Assembly: GCA_029879665.1 (NCBI GenBank)
Contig: JAOUPW010000176.1
Location: 1-5,259, forward strand
Direction of reading: 5' to 3'
Length of the DNA: 5,259 nt
Origin: Rhodospirillales bacterium
GTDB lineage: Bacteria; Pseudomonadota; Alphaproteobacteria; Rhodospirillales; JAOUPW01
The notes beneath the pieces are model-generated. The model did not search any database, was not told where the DNA came from, and saw only the letters and a program-made list of their open reading frames with translations. Position numbers and translations under genes: made by a program. Positions 1 through 5,259 of this stretch are shown here, in pieces; position 1 is the stretch's first letter, and every line of letters begins with the position of its first letter.

Positions 1-719
1 CGCTGGGCCTGGCACGTCTAGTTCTGATCCATGCCAGCGTCTACGGCGACAACCGGCGGCTGCTGCGAGGGCTGGAGCTTCTTGGCGATGCCGCGCGCGG
101 GATCGCTGTGCTGACCGGCGACGAGGATGGCAAGGCCCTTCAGGCGCTCGATGCATGCGGCGTCCGCGGCGTCCGTTTGAACAACACCTCCAACGCGACC
201 CTGTCGCCCGATGCGGTCGCCGACGCCGCCGAACGCATCGCGCGAAAAGTAGCTGATCTGGGCTGGCATGTGCAGGTGTTGTTAAAGGACGATGATCTGA
301 AGGCGGTACTCGAACGGCTTGACCGCATGCCGGCGCCGATGGTCATTGACCACTTCGGCCTGCTGGCCCCCGGGCGGCCCGATCATCAGGCAACGACCGA
401 TCTGCTGACAAACCGGATCGCGGAGGGACGTTGCTGGGTCAAGCTGTCCGCGCCCTACTGGCTGGGGGAAAACGGCGCCGAAACCGCGCGCGATCTTACA
501 CAACGGTTCATCGCCGCCAATCCGGAGCGACTGGTCTGGGGCTCCGACTGGCCGCATACGCCCCCGAACCGCGATCCCGAGCTCGCAAAACGCGAACAGC
601 CTTTCCGCACTGTCGATACCAGGGGGCTATTGCAGAATTTTCTTGAAACTGTTCCAGACGCGGATACGCGGCGCCGAATCCTCGTCGTTAACCCGTCGTC
701 GTTATATGGTTTTACGTAA
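1..719 (+). CDS. Amidohydrolase family (COG3618-type TIM-barrel metal-dependent hydrolase), C-terminal part
   Basis: This is a hydrolase of the amidohydrolase-2 / COG3618 group, which includes 2-pyrone-4,6-dicarboxylate lactonase and related lactone hydrolases; it is probably cytosolic. The frame is open from base 3 and gives 238 residues ending at TAA 717-719. A GTG at 108 is internal, because the family-like segment IHASVYGDNRRLL precedes it, so the true start lies left of the window. Family members are about 270-300 residues, so roughly 40-60 are missing, including the N-terminal HxH metal motif. Visible hallmarks are GVRGVRLNN, the strand VIDHFG with its conserved His, CWVKLSAPYW, and WGSDWPHT near the C-terminus, whose Asp is the conserved last-strand acid. 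It is the only gene on the + strand and converges on the enoyl-CoA hydratase gene. The family is confident; the substrate (lactone, amide or decarboxylation substrate) is unknown. Confidence 0.88.
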   Translation, partial: LGLARLVLIHASVYGDNRRLLRGLELLGDAARGIAVLTGDEDGKALQALDACGVRGVRLNNTSNATLSPDAVADAAERIARKVADLGWHVQVLLKDDDLKAVLERLDRMPAPMVIDHFGLLAPGRPDHQATTDLLTNRIAEGRCWVKLSAPYWLGENGAETARDLTQRFIAANPERLVWGSDWPHTPPNRDPELAKREQPFRTVDTRGLLQNFLETVPDADTRRRILVVNPSSLYGFT

Positions 720-749
720 CGCAAAAGGCTGTGGATTTAAAACCCTCGC
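720..749. other. 30-bp convergent intergenic gap without a clear terminator
   Basis: The stop codons of the amidohydrolase (+) and the enoyl-CoA hydratase gene (-) face each other across 30 bases. The only symmetry is a short imperfect palindrome, GGATTTAAAACC (732-743), which has no loop and no strong GC stem. No intrinsic terminator can be called, so the two transcripts may overlap at their 3' ends. Confidence 0.6.
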
Positions 750-1541
750 TCAACTCCGGATCCAGCTAGGATTTCGCTTTTCAAGAAACGCGTCGATCCC
801 TTCCTTGCCTTCATCCGAAACCCGGGTACGGGCGACCCGTTCCGCTGTCTCGCGGATCAGGGCCTCGTCAATGGGACGGTCGGCGACGGCGAAGATCAAT
901 TCCTTGGCCGCCGCCATGGCTTGCGGGCCATTCTGAACAATATATTTCAGGATATTCTCCGCCGCGTCCCGCAATTGATCCGCCGGCACCACTTCGTTGA
1001 CCAAGCCGATCCGCCTAGCCTCGGCCGCCGACAGCCTTTCCCCGGTCAGAAAATATCGGCGGGTCTGTTTTTGGCCGATGGCGGCGATGACATAAGGACT
1101 GATCACGCCGGGAATAATCCCCAATTTGACTTCAGGCAGGCAAAAAACCGCGTCTTCCGCGGCGATGGCCATATCACTGGCGACGGTCAGCCCGAAGCCG
1201 CCACCGATGGCGGCGCCGTGAACCAGAGCCAAGGTCGGCTTGGCAAGCCGGGTGAGGGTTCGCATCATTTCGGCAAGTTCGGAGGCATCCTTGATATTGT
1301 CTTCCAGGGGGCCGTCCGCGCGCATCCGCGATCTTTTAAGATCCGCGCCGGCGGAAAAACTTTTCCCCGCACCGGCCAACACAACGGCAAGAACCGATGA
1401 ATCTTTTTCCAGGCGGCGCAATTCCGCCGTGAGCCGGGCAATCAAATCATCATTTAGGGCATTATGGACCTCCGGCCGATTAAGGGTCAGCCAAGCCACG
1501 CCCCGATTATCAATTTCCGTCAACACGAGCGAATCGGACAT
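750..1541 (-). CDS. Enoyl-CoA hydratase/isomerase (crotonase) family protein, LiuC-like
   Basis: A 263-residue crotonase-fold protein, the usual length for the family, expected to hydrate or isomerise a CoA thioester in the cytosol. Visible elements are the N-terminal strand GVAWLTLNRPEVHNALND (24-41 region), the first oxyanion-hole segment SFSAGADLK (61-69), the second, HGAAIGGGFGL (108-118), and LPEVKLGIIPG (135-145) with Glu137. Glu137 aligns with Glu164 of rat enoyl-CoA hydratase, while the position of rat Glu144 is Gly117. The run GGFGLTVASDMAIAAEDAVFCLPE followed by VISPYV and RRYFLTGERL resembles, from memory, bacterial LiuC/GnyH hydratases of leucine and acyclic terpene catabolism, which also lack that first Glu. 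The ATG at 1541 is preferred because it gives the normal family N-terminus. An in-frame ATG at 1580 would add 13 residues and overlap the upstream gene. Neither start has a good Shine-Dalgarno sequence, and the start is 4 bp after the ThDP enzyme stop, suggesting translational coupling. The substrate is not resolved. Confidence 0.9.
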   Translation of the reverse strand: MSDSLVLTEIDNRGVAWLTLNRPEVHNALNDDLIARLTAELRRLEKDSSVLAVVLAGAGKSFSAGADLKRSRMRADGPLEDNIKDASELAEMMRTLTRLAKPTLALVHGAAIGGGFGLTVASDMAIAAEDAVFCLPEVKLGIIPGVISPYVIAAIGQKQTRRYFLTGERLSAAEARRIGLVNEVVPADQLRDAAENILKYIVQNGPQAMAAAKELIFAVADRPIDEALIRETAERVARTRVSDEGKEGIDAFLEKRNPSWIRS

Positions 1542-1545
1542 GTTG

Positions 1546-3156
1546 TTAAAGCTCGCGCAGAGCGTTGAACTGATCGACATATCCAGACGAATCGATGCGT
1601 ACGCCGATGACCGTGGTGCGACCGGTTTTCAAAGCAATTTTCAACGCATCCTGAAGACCGTTTTCCGTATCCACGGCAACACCGTCAACACCGAACCCTT
1701 CGGCCAGCTTGTCCCAACGGATGTCTCCCAGGCTAACGCCGAATTTTTCGATCCCCTTGATTTCCTGTTTTACCCGGATCAGCCCGATTTCTCGATCATC
1801 GAACACCACAATAATAATCGGCAGGTTATCACGCACGGAAGTTTGCAGTTCCGCCACCGTCATCATGAATCCGCCGTCGCCGGTGAAGGCTACGATGGGC
1901 TTGTCAGGATGGGCCAGCCGCGCGCCCATGGCGCCGGGAACGGCGAACCCCATGGACGCCAGCCCGTTGGAGGTGAGAAATTCCCGCGGGCCATAGGATT
2001 CCCACTTCTGCACCACCAGCAGCCGGCTGGCGCCAGCGTCGCATGTCGCAATGGTATCGCGCGGCAGGACCGCGCGCGCGACTTCCATGGCGCGTTGGGG
2101 CGACAGGCCGGTACTCGGCGTATTCAGGGCATTCGACACTTCCTCGCGAAATATCTTTGCCGCCTTTTCGCCCCAGCCCTGTCCAGCGCCGCACCACTCG
2201 GCAAGACAGCCGAGAATGTGTTTCAGGTCGCCCAGCACCTCAAGTTCGGCGGGCACCAGAGCATCCAACAAGGGGACATTGGTAAGCGCCACCACCGGCG
2301 CGGTGTAGGACCAGGCCTTCGGCTGCAATTCGACGCCATCCATCCCAACCGTGATAATAAGATCGGCCTGGGTGATGAGTTTGCGTTCGATCAGGCCGCC
2401 GATGATGCAGCCGCCGCGAAGCGGATGATCTTCGGGGATGACCCCTTTGCATTTGGTCGTGGTCAGGACCGGCGCGCCAAGCTGTTCGACGAACTTCACG
2501 AATTCGCTGGATGCCTTGTCCCAATAGACGCCGAGGCCAACCAGGATGATGGGCTTCTTGGCGGCATCGATGCGCTCGATCAGCGGCTTCATCCCCGCCT
2601 TGTCCGGCTGAGGGCGGATAGTGTTGGCCATCAACGACGGTTCCGCCGTCATCTCAGCCGCTTCTTTTTTCGTTTCGCTCTGCGGAAGATCGAACTGGAC
2701 CGGCCCCGGCGCCAGGGACGTTGCCGTCCGGTGTGCGCGGCAGACCTGCTGGCGCACGACCTGAGCATCAATGGTGGTGCTCCATTTTACCACCGGCGCA
2801 TATATGGCGCGCTGTTCGATGCGCTGGCGCAGGCCGACTTCATTTGGCCCCGATGAGTAGCGGTCGGTAATGGCGACAAGCGGCGCGCGATCGAGAAAGG
2901 CGTGGGCAACGCCGTTGACCATGTTCGCCGCTCCTGGACCGCGCGTGGACAAGCAAATTCCGGGAGATCCGGTAATTTCTCCCCAAGTCGAGGCAAGCAT
3001 GGCACCCGCCACTTCCTGTCGCATCAGGATGAAGCGCATGTCCCGCTGGCGGGCGGCTTCCATCAACTCGACCGACTCGCCGCCCGGATGGCCCACGATA
3101 AAAGGCGTGCCCCAATTCTTGAAGGCATCCGCCAGAACTTCGACCGTCGTCGCCAT
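1546..3156 (-). CDS. Thiamine-diphosphate-dependent enzyme, acetolactate synthase/decarboxylase-like (IlvB superfamily)
   Basis: A complete 536-residue ThDP enzyme with the standard three domains. The N-terminal Pyr domain (about 1-165) carries RQEVAGAM with the expected cofactor-activating Glu48 and STRGPGAANMVNGVAHA. The central domain (about 190-320) starts KPIILVGLGVYW. The C-terminal PP domain (about 350-525) has TGDGGFMM (425-432) and, 24 residues after the GDG, Asp453-Asp454. The usual GDG-x-NN Mg/ThDP motif has two Asn there, so both are Asp in this protein. Family members decarboxylate 2-oxoacids, ligate the resulting active aldehyde, or cleave 2-hydroxyacyl-CoA. The length and middle domain exclude the small two-subunit sulfopyruvate decarboxylases. 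A true biosynthetic acetolactate synthase is less likely, since there is no small subunit gene beside it and the neighbours are catabolic. The ATG at 3156 has a good AGGAGAG ribosome site 6 bases upstream. It lies downstream of two dehydrogenases and is tightly coupled to the crotonase-family gene. Superfamily is certain; reaction is unknown. Confidence 0.93.
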   Translation of the reverse strand: MATTVEVLADAFKNWGTPFIVGHPGGESVELMEAARQRDMRFILMRQEVAGAMLASTWGEITGSPGICLSTRGPGAANMVNGVAHAFLDRAPLVAITDRYSSGPNEVGLRQRIEQRAIYAPVVKWSTTIDAQVVRQQVCRAHRTATSLAPGPVQFDLPQSETKKEAAEMTAEPSLMANTIRPQPDKAGMKPLIERIDAAKKPIILVGLGVYWDKASSEFVKFVEQLGAPVLTTTKCKGVIPEDHPLRGGCIIGGLIERKLITQADLIITVGMDGVELQPKAWSYTAPVVALTNVPLLDALVPAELEVLGDLKHILGCLAEWCGAGQGWGEKAAKIFREEVSNALNTPSTGLSPQRAMEVARAVLPRDTIATCDAGASRLLVVQKWESYGPREFLTSNGLASMGFAVPGAMGARLAHPDKPIVAFTGDGGFMMTVAELQTSVRDNLPIIIVVFDDREIGLIRVKQEIKGIEKFGVSLGDIRWDKLAEGFGVDGVAVDTENGLQDALKIALKTGRTTVIGVRIDSSGYVDQFNALREL

Positions 3157-3162
3157 GCTTCA

Positions 3163-3169
3163 CTCTCCT
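3163..3169 (-). promoter_or_regulatory. Ribosome binding site of the ThDP enzyme gene
   Basis: The minus strand reads AGGAGAG here, 6 bases before the ATG at 3156. It is a strong Shine-Dalgarno match and fixes the start. It lies in an AT-rich 64-bp gap (3157-3220) in which no terminator hairpin or convincing promoter was seen. Confidence 0.75.
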
Positions 3170-3220
3170 GTTATTAAACCGTTTGTGATTCGTCTTAAAT
3201 TATTTCCGCCGGTATACGAT

Positions 3221-4198
3221 TTATCGGGAGGGCCCGACAACTACGTCTTCCTCCGGCAGGGGAACGCCGGCCAGGAACGCCTGGGCGTTGTGGACGGCGC
3301 GTTCCATGATTCCCGAGAAATTGTCGATGGTCGCGCCCGCGCAATGGGGCGTAATGACTGTATTATCGGACGCGAGCAGCGGATTGCCAAGAGGCGGCTC
3401 TTCGGAAAATGCATCCAGAGCCGCACCGAACAGATGGCCGCCGGCAAGCGCCTCGGCCAGAGCCGCCTCATCCACCAGCCCGCCCCGGGCGCAATTGACA
3501 AGAATCGCTCCCGGTTTCATGGCCCGGATGCGACCGGCGTCGATCAATCCGGCGGTTTCTTTTAACAAAGGCAGATGCAGGGAAACCACATCGGCTTCGG
3601 CGATAAGATCGTCCAAGGACAGATAGCGCGCTTCAAGTTCTTGTTCCACATCCTCCGGCGCACGCATTGGGTCGTAATAAAGGATAGACACTTCAAAAGA
3701 CGCCAGCAGCCGCGCCACCCTTCGGCCAATGGCGCCGAATCCAACAATGCCAACGGTTTTGCCAAACAGGTGCCGATTGTTCCCGCGCACGGTTTCCTTG
3801 TCCCAGGCTCCGGCCCGGGTCTGGCGGTCGAGAACCGGTAGGCGACGGTAGGCTGCAAGAATCAACATGACCGTATGCTCGGCCACCGGTATGGCGTTGC
3901 CGCCCTGGAGTCGGGCGACGGAAATGCCGTTTTTTTCGCAATAACCGGTATCGATACGGTCGACGCCGATTCCCAATTTTTGAATAAACCGCAATTTCTT
4001 TCCGGAACGAAGCAGTTCGACCGGCATGGGCGCGGCCATGACAAAGGCCATGTCGGCTATTTCCAGCGCCGCCGCCCGGCCATCCGGAGTTTGATCGGCG
4101 GCAATTGCCAAAGACCAGCCATCGGGAACGGCGGCGCGAATGGTGTTAATGATGCTGGGATGAAAAGGGTCGATAATGGCAAGGCAAACACCGTTCAT
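3221..4198 (-). CDS. D-isomer-specific 2-hydroxyacid dehydrogenase (NAD-binding, phosphoglycerate dehydrogenase-like)
   Basis: A 325-residue cytosolic oxidoreductase interconverting a 2-hydroxyacid and a 2-oxoacid, of normal length for the family. Numbering below counts from the GTG at 4201, giving 326. The N-terminal half has LRFIQKLGIGVDRID (70-84) and NAIPVAEHTVMLILA. The Rossmann domain has VGIVGFGAIGRRVA (150-163), a perfect GxGxxG, followed by LYYDP with Asp177 at the end of the second strand, which favours NAD over NADP. The catalytic triad is complete: Arg239 in NCARGGLVDE, Glu268 in AFSEEPP and His286 in ITPHCAG. GTG (4201) and ATG (4198) are adjacent; ATG is preferred because GGAGG at 4207-4211 sits 8 bases from it. 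It stands 86 bp after the Ldh2-type gene and 64 bp before the ThDP enzyme, probably in one operon. Substrate is unassigned; glycerate, sulfolactate or another small 2-hydroxyacid would fit. Confidence 0.94.
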   Translation of the reverse strand: MNGVCLAIIDPFHPSIINTIRAAVPDGWSLAIAADQTPDGRAAALEIADMAFVMAAPMPVELLRSGKKLRFIQKLGIGVDRIDTGYCEKNGISVARLQGGNAIPVAEHTVMLILAAYRRLPVLDRQTRAGAWDKETVRGNNRHLFGKTVGIVGFGAIGRRVARLLASFEVSILYYDPMRAPEDVEQELEARYLSLDDLIAEADVVSLHLPLLKETAGLIDAGRIRAMKPGAILVNCARGGLVDEAALAEALAGGHLFGAALDAFSEEPPLGNPLLASDNTVITPHCAGATIDNFSGIMERAVHNAQAFLAGVPLPEEDVVVGPSR

Positions 4199-4206
4199 CA
4201 CCCTGC

Positions 4207-4211
4207 CCTCC
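4207..4211 (-). promoter_or_regulatory. Ribosome binding site deciding the D-2-hydroxyacid dehydrogenase start
   Basis: The minus strand reads GGAGG, within the purine-rich run AGGGAGGGCAGGG. Spacing is 8 bases to the ATG at 4198 and 5 to the GTG at 4201, which favours the ATG slightly. Confidence 0.7.
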
Positions 4212-4248
4212 CTGCAACCGGCACATTCTTCTCGTTCGTTCGGCCGGG

Positions 4249-4277
4249 ATTATGATCACACACCATGATTTCAACAA
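4249..4277 (-). promoter_or_regulatory. Candidate sigma70-type promoter for the three downstream genes
   Basis: On the minus strand TTGTTG (4272-4277) and CATAAT (4249-4254) are separated by exactly 17 bases. The -10 matches TATAAT at five of six positions; the -35 matches TTGACA only at its first three. Transcription would begin about 40-45 bases before the ATG at 4198. It would allow the dehydrogenase, ThDP enzyme and crotonase genes to be expressed independently of the Ldh2-type gene. This is a pattern match only, and chance occurrence in an AT-richer gap is possible. Confidence 0.3.
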
Positions 4278-4284
4278 GCCCCCC

Positions 4285-5259
4285 CTACTCTGATACCGGC
4301 GCCATCAACGGCGGGTCAATGCCGGCATCTTTCGCATCATCCAACAAGGGTTGCAGATCATTGAGCGAATAGGGAATGCCCTTGCTGACACGCTCTGCCT
4401 CCAGTCGCCGTTCGGGCTCCCCCGGAATTAGGATTTCCGAAAAACCTTCGGCCTTGGGAACGGAACGAACCGTCGTTAACAGATGATCCATGCGGACGCG
4501 CAGTTCTTCGGCGGAAACGAAAAGATCCGGTTTCAGGGCAAGGAAGAAATGGCCGACATTTTGCGGTCGGTCATAATTTTTGTATTGGTCTCCGACCTCG
4601 CCGGAGAAAGCCGCGCCCGACATGACGCCGCACAGGATATCCATCATCATCGACAGCCCGGAGCCCTTTGCTCCGCCAATGGGCAGCACAACCCCCTTCA
4701 ACGCTTCTGCGGGATCGGTGGTCGGCTGGCCGGATTCGTCCAGGGCGAAGCCCAGGGGGATCGGCTGTCCATGACGTAACGCCCGGCGAATTTTTCCCCG
4801 GGCGGCAACGCTGGGAGACATGTCGAGGATGAAATCCCCCGTCCCACCGCCGGGAACACCGACGGCAAAAGGGCTGGTGCCGAGCAGCGCTTCCCGTCCA
4901 CCCCACGGCGGCATGGCGCGCGACGCGTTGGTAAAGACAAACGCGGCGAAACCCGCCTCGACCGCTTGCAGAAGATAGTTGGCGGCCATTCCGAAATGAG
5001 TGCTCCGTTTCACCGAAACCAGACCCAGGCCGTATTGACGGGCCAGGGACAGAGCCTCGCTCATAGCCCGATAAGCAATGGCGAAGCCAAATCCGTTGTC
5101 GCCGTCCAGTTGCGCCGCAACCGGAGTTGGGTAAGAAAATTTCAATTCGGGGCGAGGATTGACCAGCCCTTTGCGCAACCTGTCAATGTATCCCGGAAGA
5201 CGAACCATGCCGTGAGTGTCCACCCCCCTGAGATCGGCCCGGACAAGAGCACCGGCGAT
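4285..5259 (-). CDS. Ldh2/YiaK/ComC-family malate/L-lactate-type dehydrogenase, N-terminus outside the window
   Basis: An NAD(P)-dependent 2-hydroxyacid dehydrogenase of the Ldh2 fold, unrelated to Rossmann enzymes. Known members act on malate, ureidoglycolate (AllD), 2,3-diketogulonate (YiaK), (R)-sulfolactate (ComC) or cyclic imino acids (DpkA). The frame is open to the right edge, giving 324 residues to the TAG at 4285-4287. A GTG at 5223 is internal, because the residues before it (LVRADLRG) continue the conserved segment leading into VDTHGMVRLPGY. About 20-40 N-terminal residues are missing relative to the usual 330-360. Visible motifs, numbered from the window edge: DTHG with the catalytic His16, KRSTHFG (84-90), GTSPFAVGVP (127-136), DMSPSVAARGKI (146-157), GGAKGSGL (195-202) and IPGEPE (278-283). 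All signature residues appear present. It is the first visible gene of the leftward set. The family is firm; the motifs do not separate malate, sulfolactate or other substrates. Confidence 0.93.
   Translation of the reverse strand: MAGALVRADLRGVDTHGMVRLPGYIDRLRKGLVNPRPELKFSYPTPVAAQLDGDNGFGFAIAYRAMSEALSLARQYGLGLVSVKRSTHFGMAANYLLQAVEAGFAAFVFTNASRAMPPWGGREALLGTSPFAVGVPGGGTGDFILDMSPSVAARGKIRRALRHGQPIPLGFALDESGQPTTDPAEALKGVVLPIGGAKGSGLSMMMDILCGVMSGAAFSGEVGDQYKNYDRPQNVGHFFLALKPDLFVSAEELRVRMDHLLTTVRSVPKAEGFSEILIPGEPERRLEAERVSKGIPYSLNDLQPLLDDAKDAGIDPPLMAPVSE

Noticed and set aside
732..743. Short imperfect palindrome GGATTTAAAACC between the convergent stop codons, considered as a terminator.
   Set aside because: It has no loop, a mostly A-T stem and no following T-run on either strand.
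1240..2856. A 538-codon open frame on the + strand, antisense to the ThDP enzyme and the 5' part of the crotonase gene.
   Set aside because: It is low-complexity in style, rich in Arg, Gln, His and Gly, shows no family motif and lies exactly opposite two unmistakable enzymes. High-GC codon bias on one strand commonly opens such shadow frames.
1546..3156. Assignment of the ThDP enzyme as sulfoacetaldehyde acetyltransferase (Xsc) to complete a sulfolactate pathway.
   Set aside because: The N-terminal region and the segment after it do not resemble what I recall of Xsc, which is also longer (about 590 residues).
2870..3565. A 231-codon + strand open frame spanning the gap between the ThDP enzyme and the D-2-hydroxyacid dehydrogenase.
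   Set aside because: Most of it is antisense to the two real genes, it crosses the intergenic region and the RBS of the ThDP enzyme, and no motif is recognisable.
4252..4269. Repeated ATGAT (4252-4256 and 4265-4269) and a TGATCA palindrome upstream of the D-2-hydroxyacid dehydrogenase, considered as a regulator operator.
   Set aside because: The repeats are only 5 bases and direct, and the palindrome is 6 bases; both are expected by chance. No regulator gene is visible in the window to match.

Overview
The window is a compact, high-GC (roughly 60% by eye) bacterial stretch with five protein genes and almost no intergenic space. The composition, codon use and enzyme families suit a proteobacterium, perhaps an alphaproteobacterium. 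That placement is an inference from style, because there is no rRNA or marker gene. No tRNA, insertion sequence, CRISPR array or phage gene was seen.

Layout from left to right. Positions 1-719 (+) hold the C-terminal part of a COG3618-type TIM-barrel amidohydrolase/lactonase whose start lies left of the window. It converges, across only 30 bp, on a leftward (-) gene set that fills the rest. In the order of transcription (right to left) this set is: an Ldh2/YiaK-type NAD(P)-dependent 2-hydroxyacid dehydrogenase (4285-5259, start right of the window); a D-isomer-type 2-hydroxyacid dehydrogenase with a Rossmann fold (3221-4198); an acetolactate-synthase-like ThDP enzyme (1546-3156); and an enoyl-CoA hydratase/isomerase family protein (750-1541). 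The last two are 4 bp apart and clearly co-transcribed. The gaps before the second and third genes (86 and 64 bp) are small enough for a single operon, but the 86-bp gap also holds a plausible promoter.

Taken together this looks like an accessory catabolic cluster for an organic acid. Two dehydrogenases of unrelated folds, usually of opposite stereopreference, could feed a common 2-oxoacid. The ThDP enzyme could decarboxylate that 2-oxoacid or ligate it. The crotonase-fold protein implies that a CoA thioester appears later. The amidohydrolase may open a lactone or hydrolyse a related substrate, but it is on the other strand and may be regulated separately. The substrate cannot be read from the sequence. 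The closest known precedent for the two-dehydrogenase arrangement is sulfolactate catabolism (SlcC plus ComC), offered as a hypothesis only. All five genes look intact within the window, and the two at the edges are cut by the window, not by mutation.
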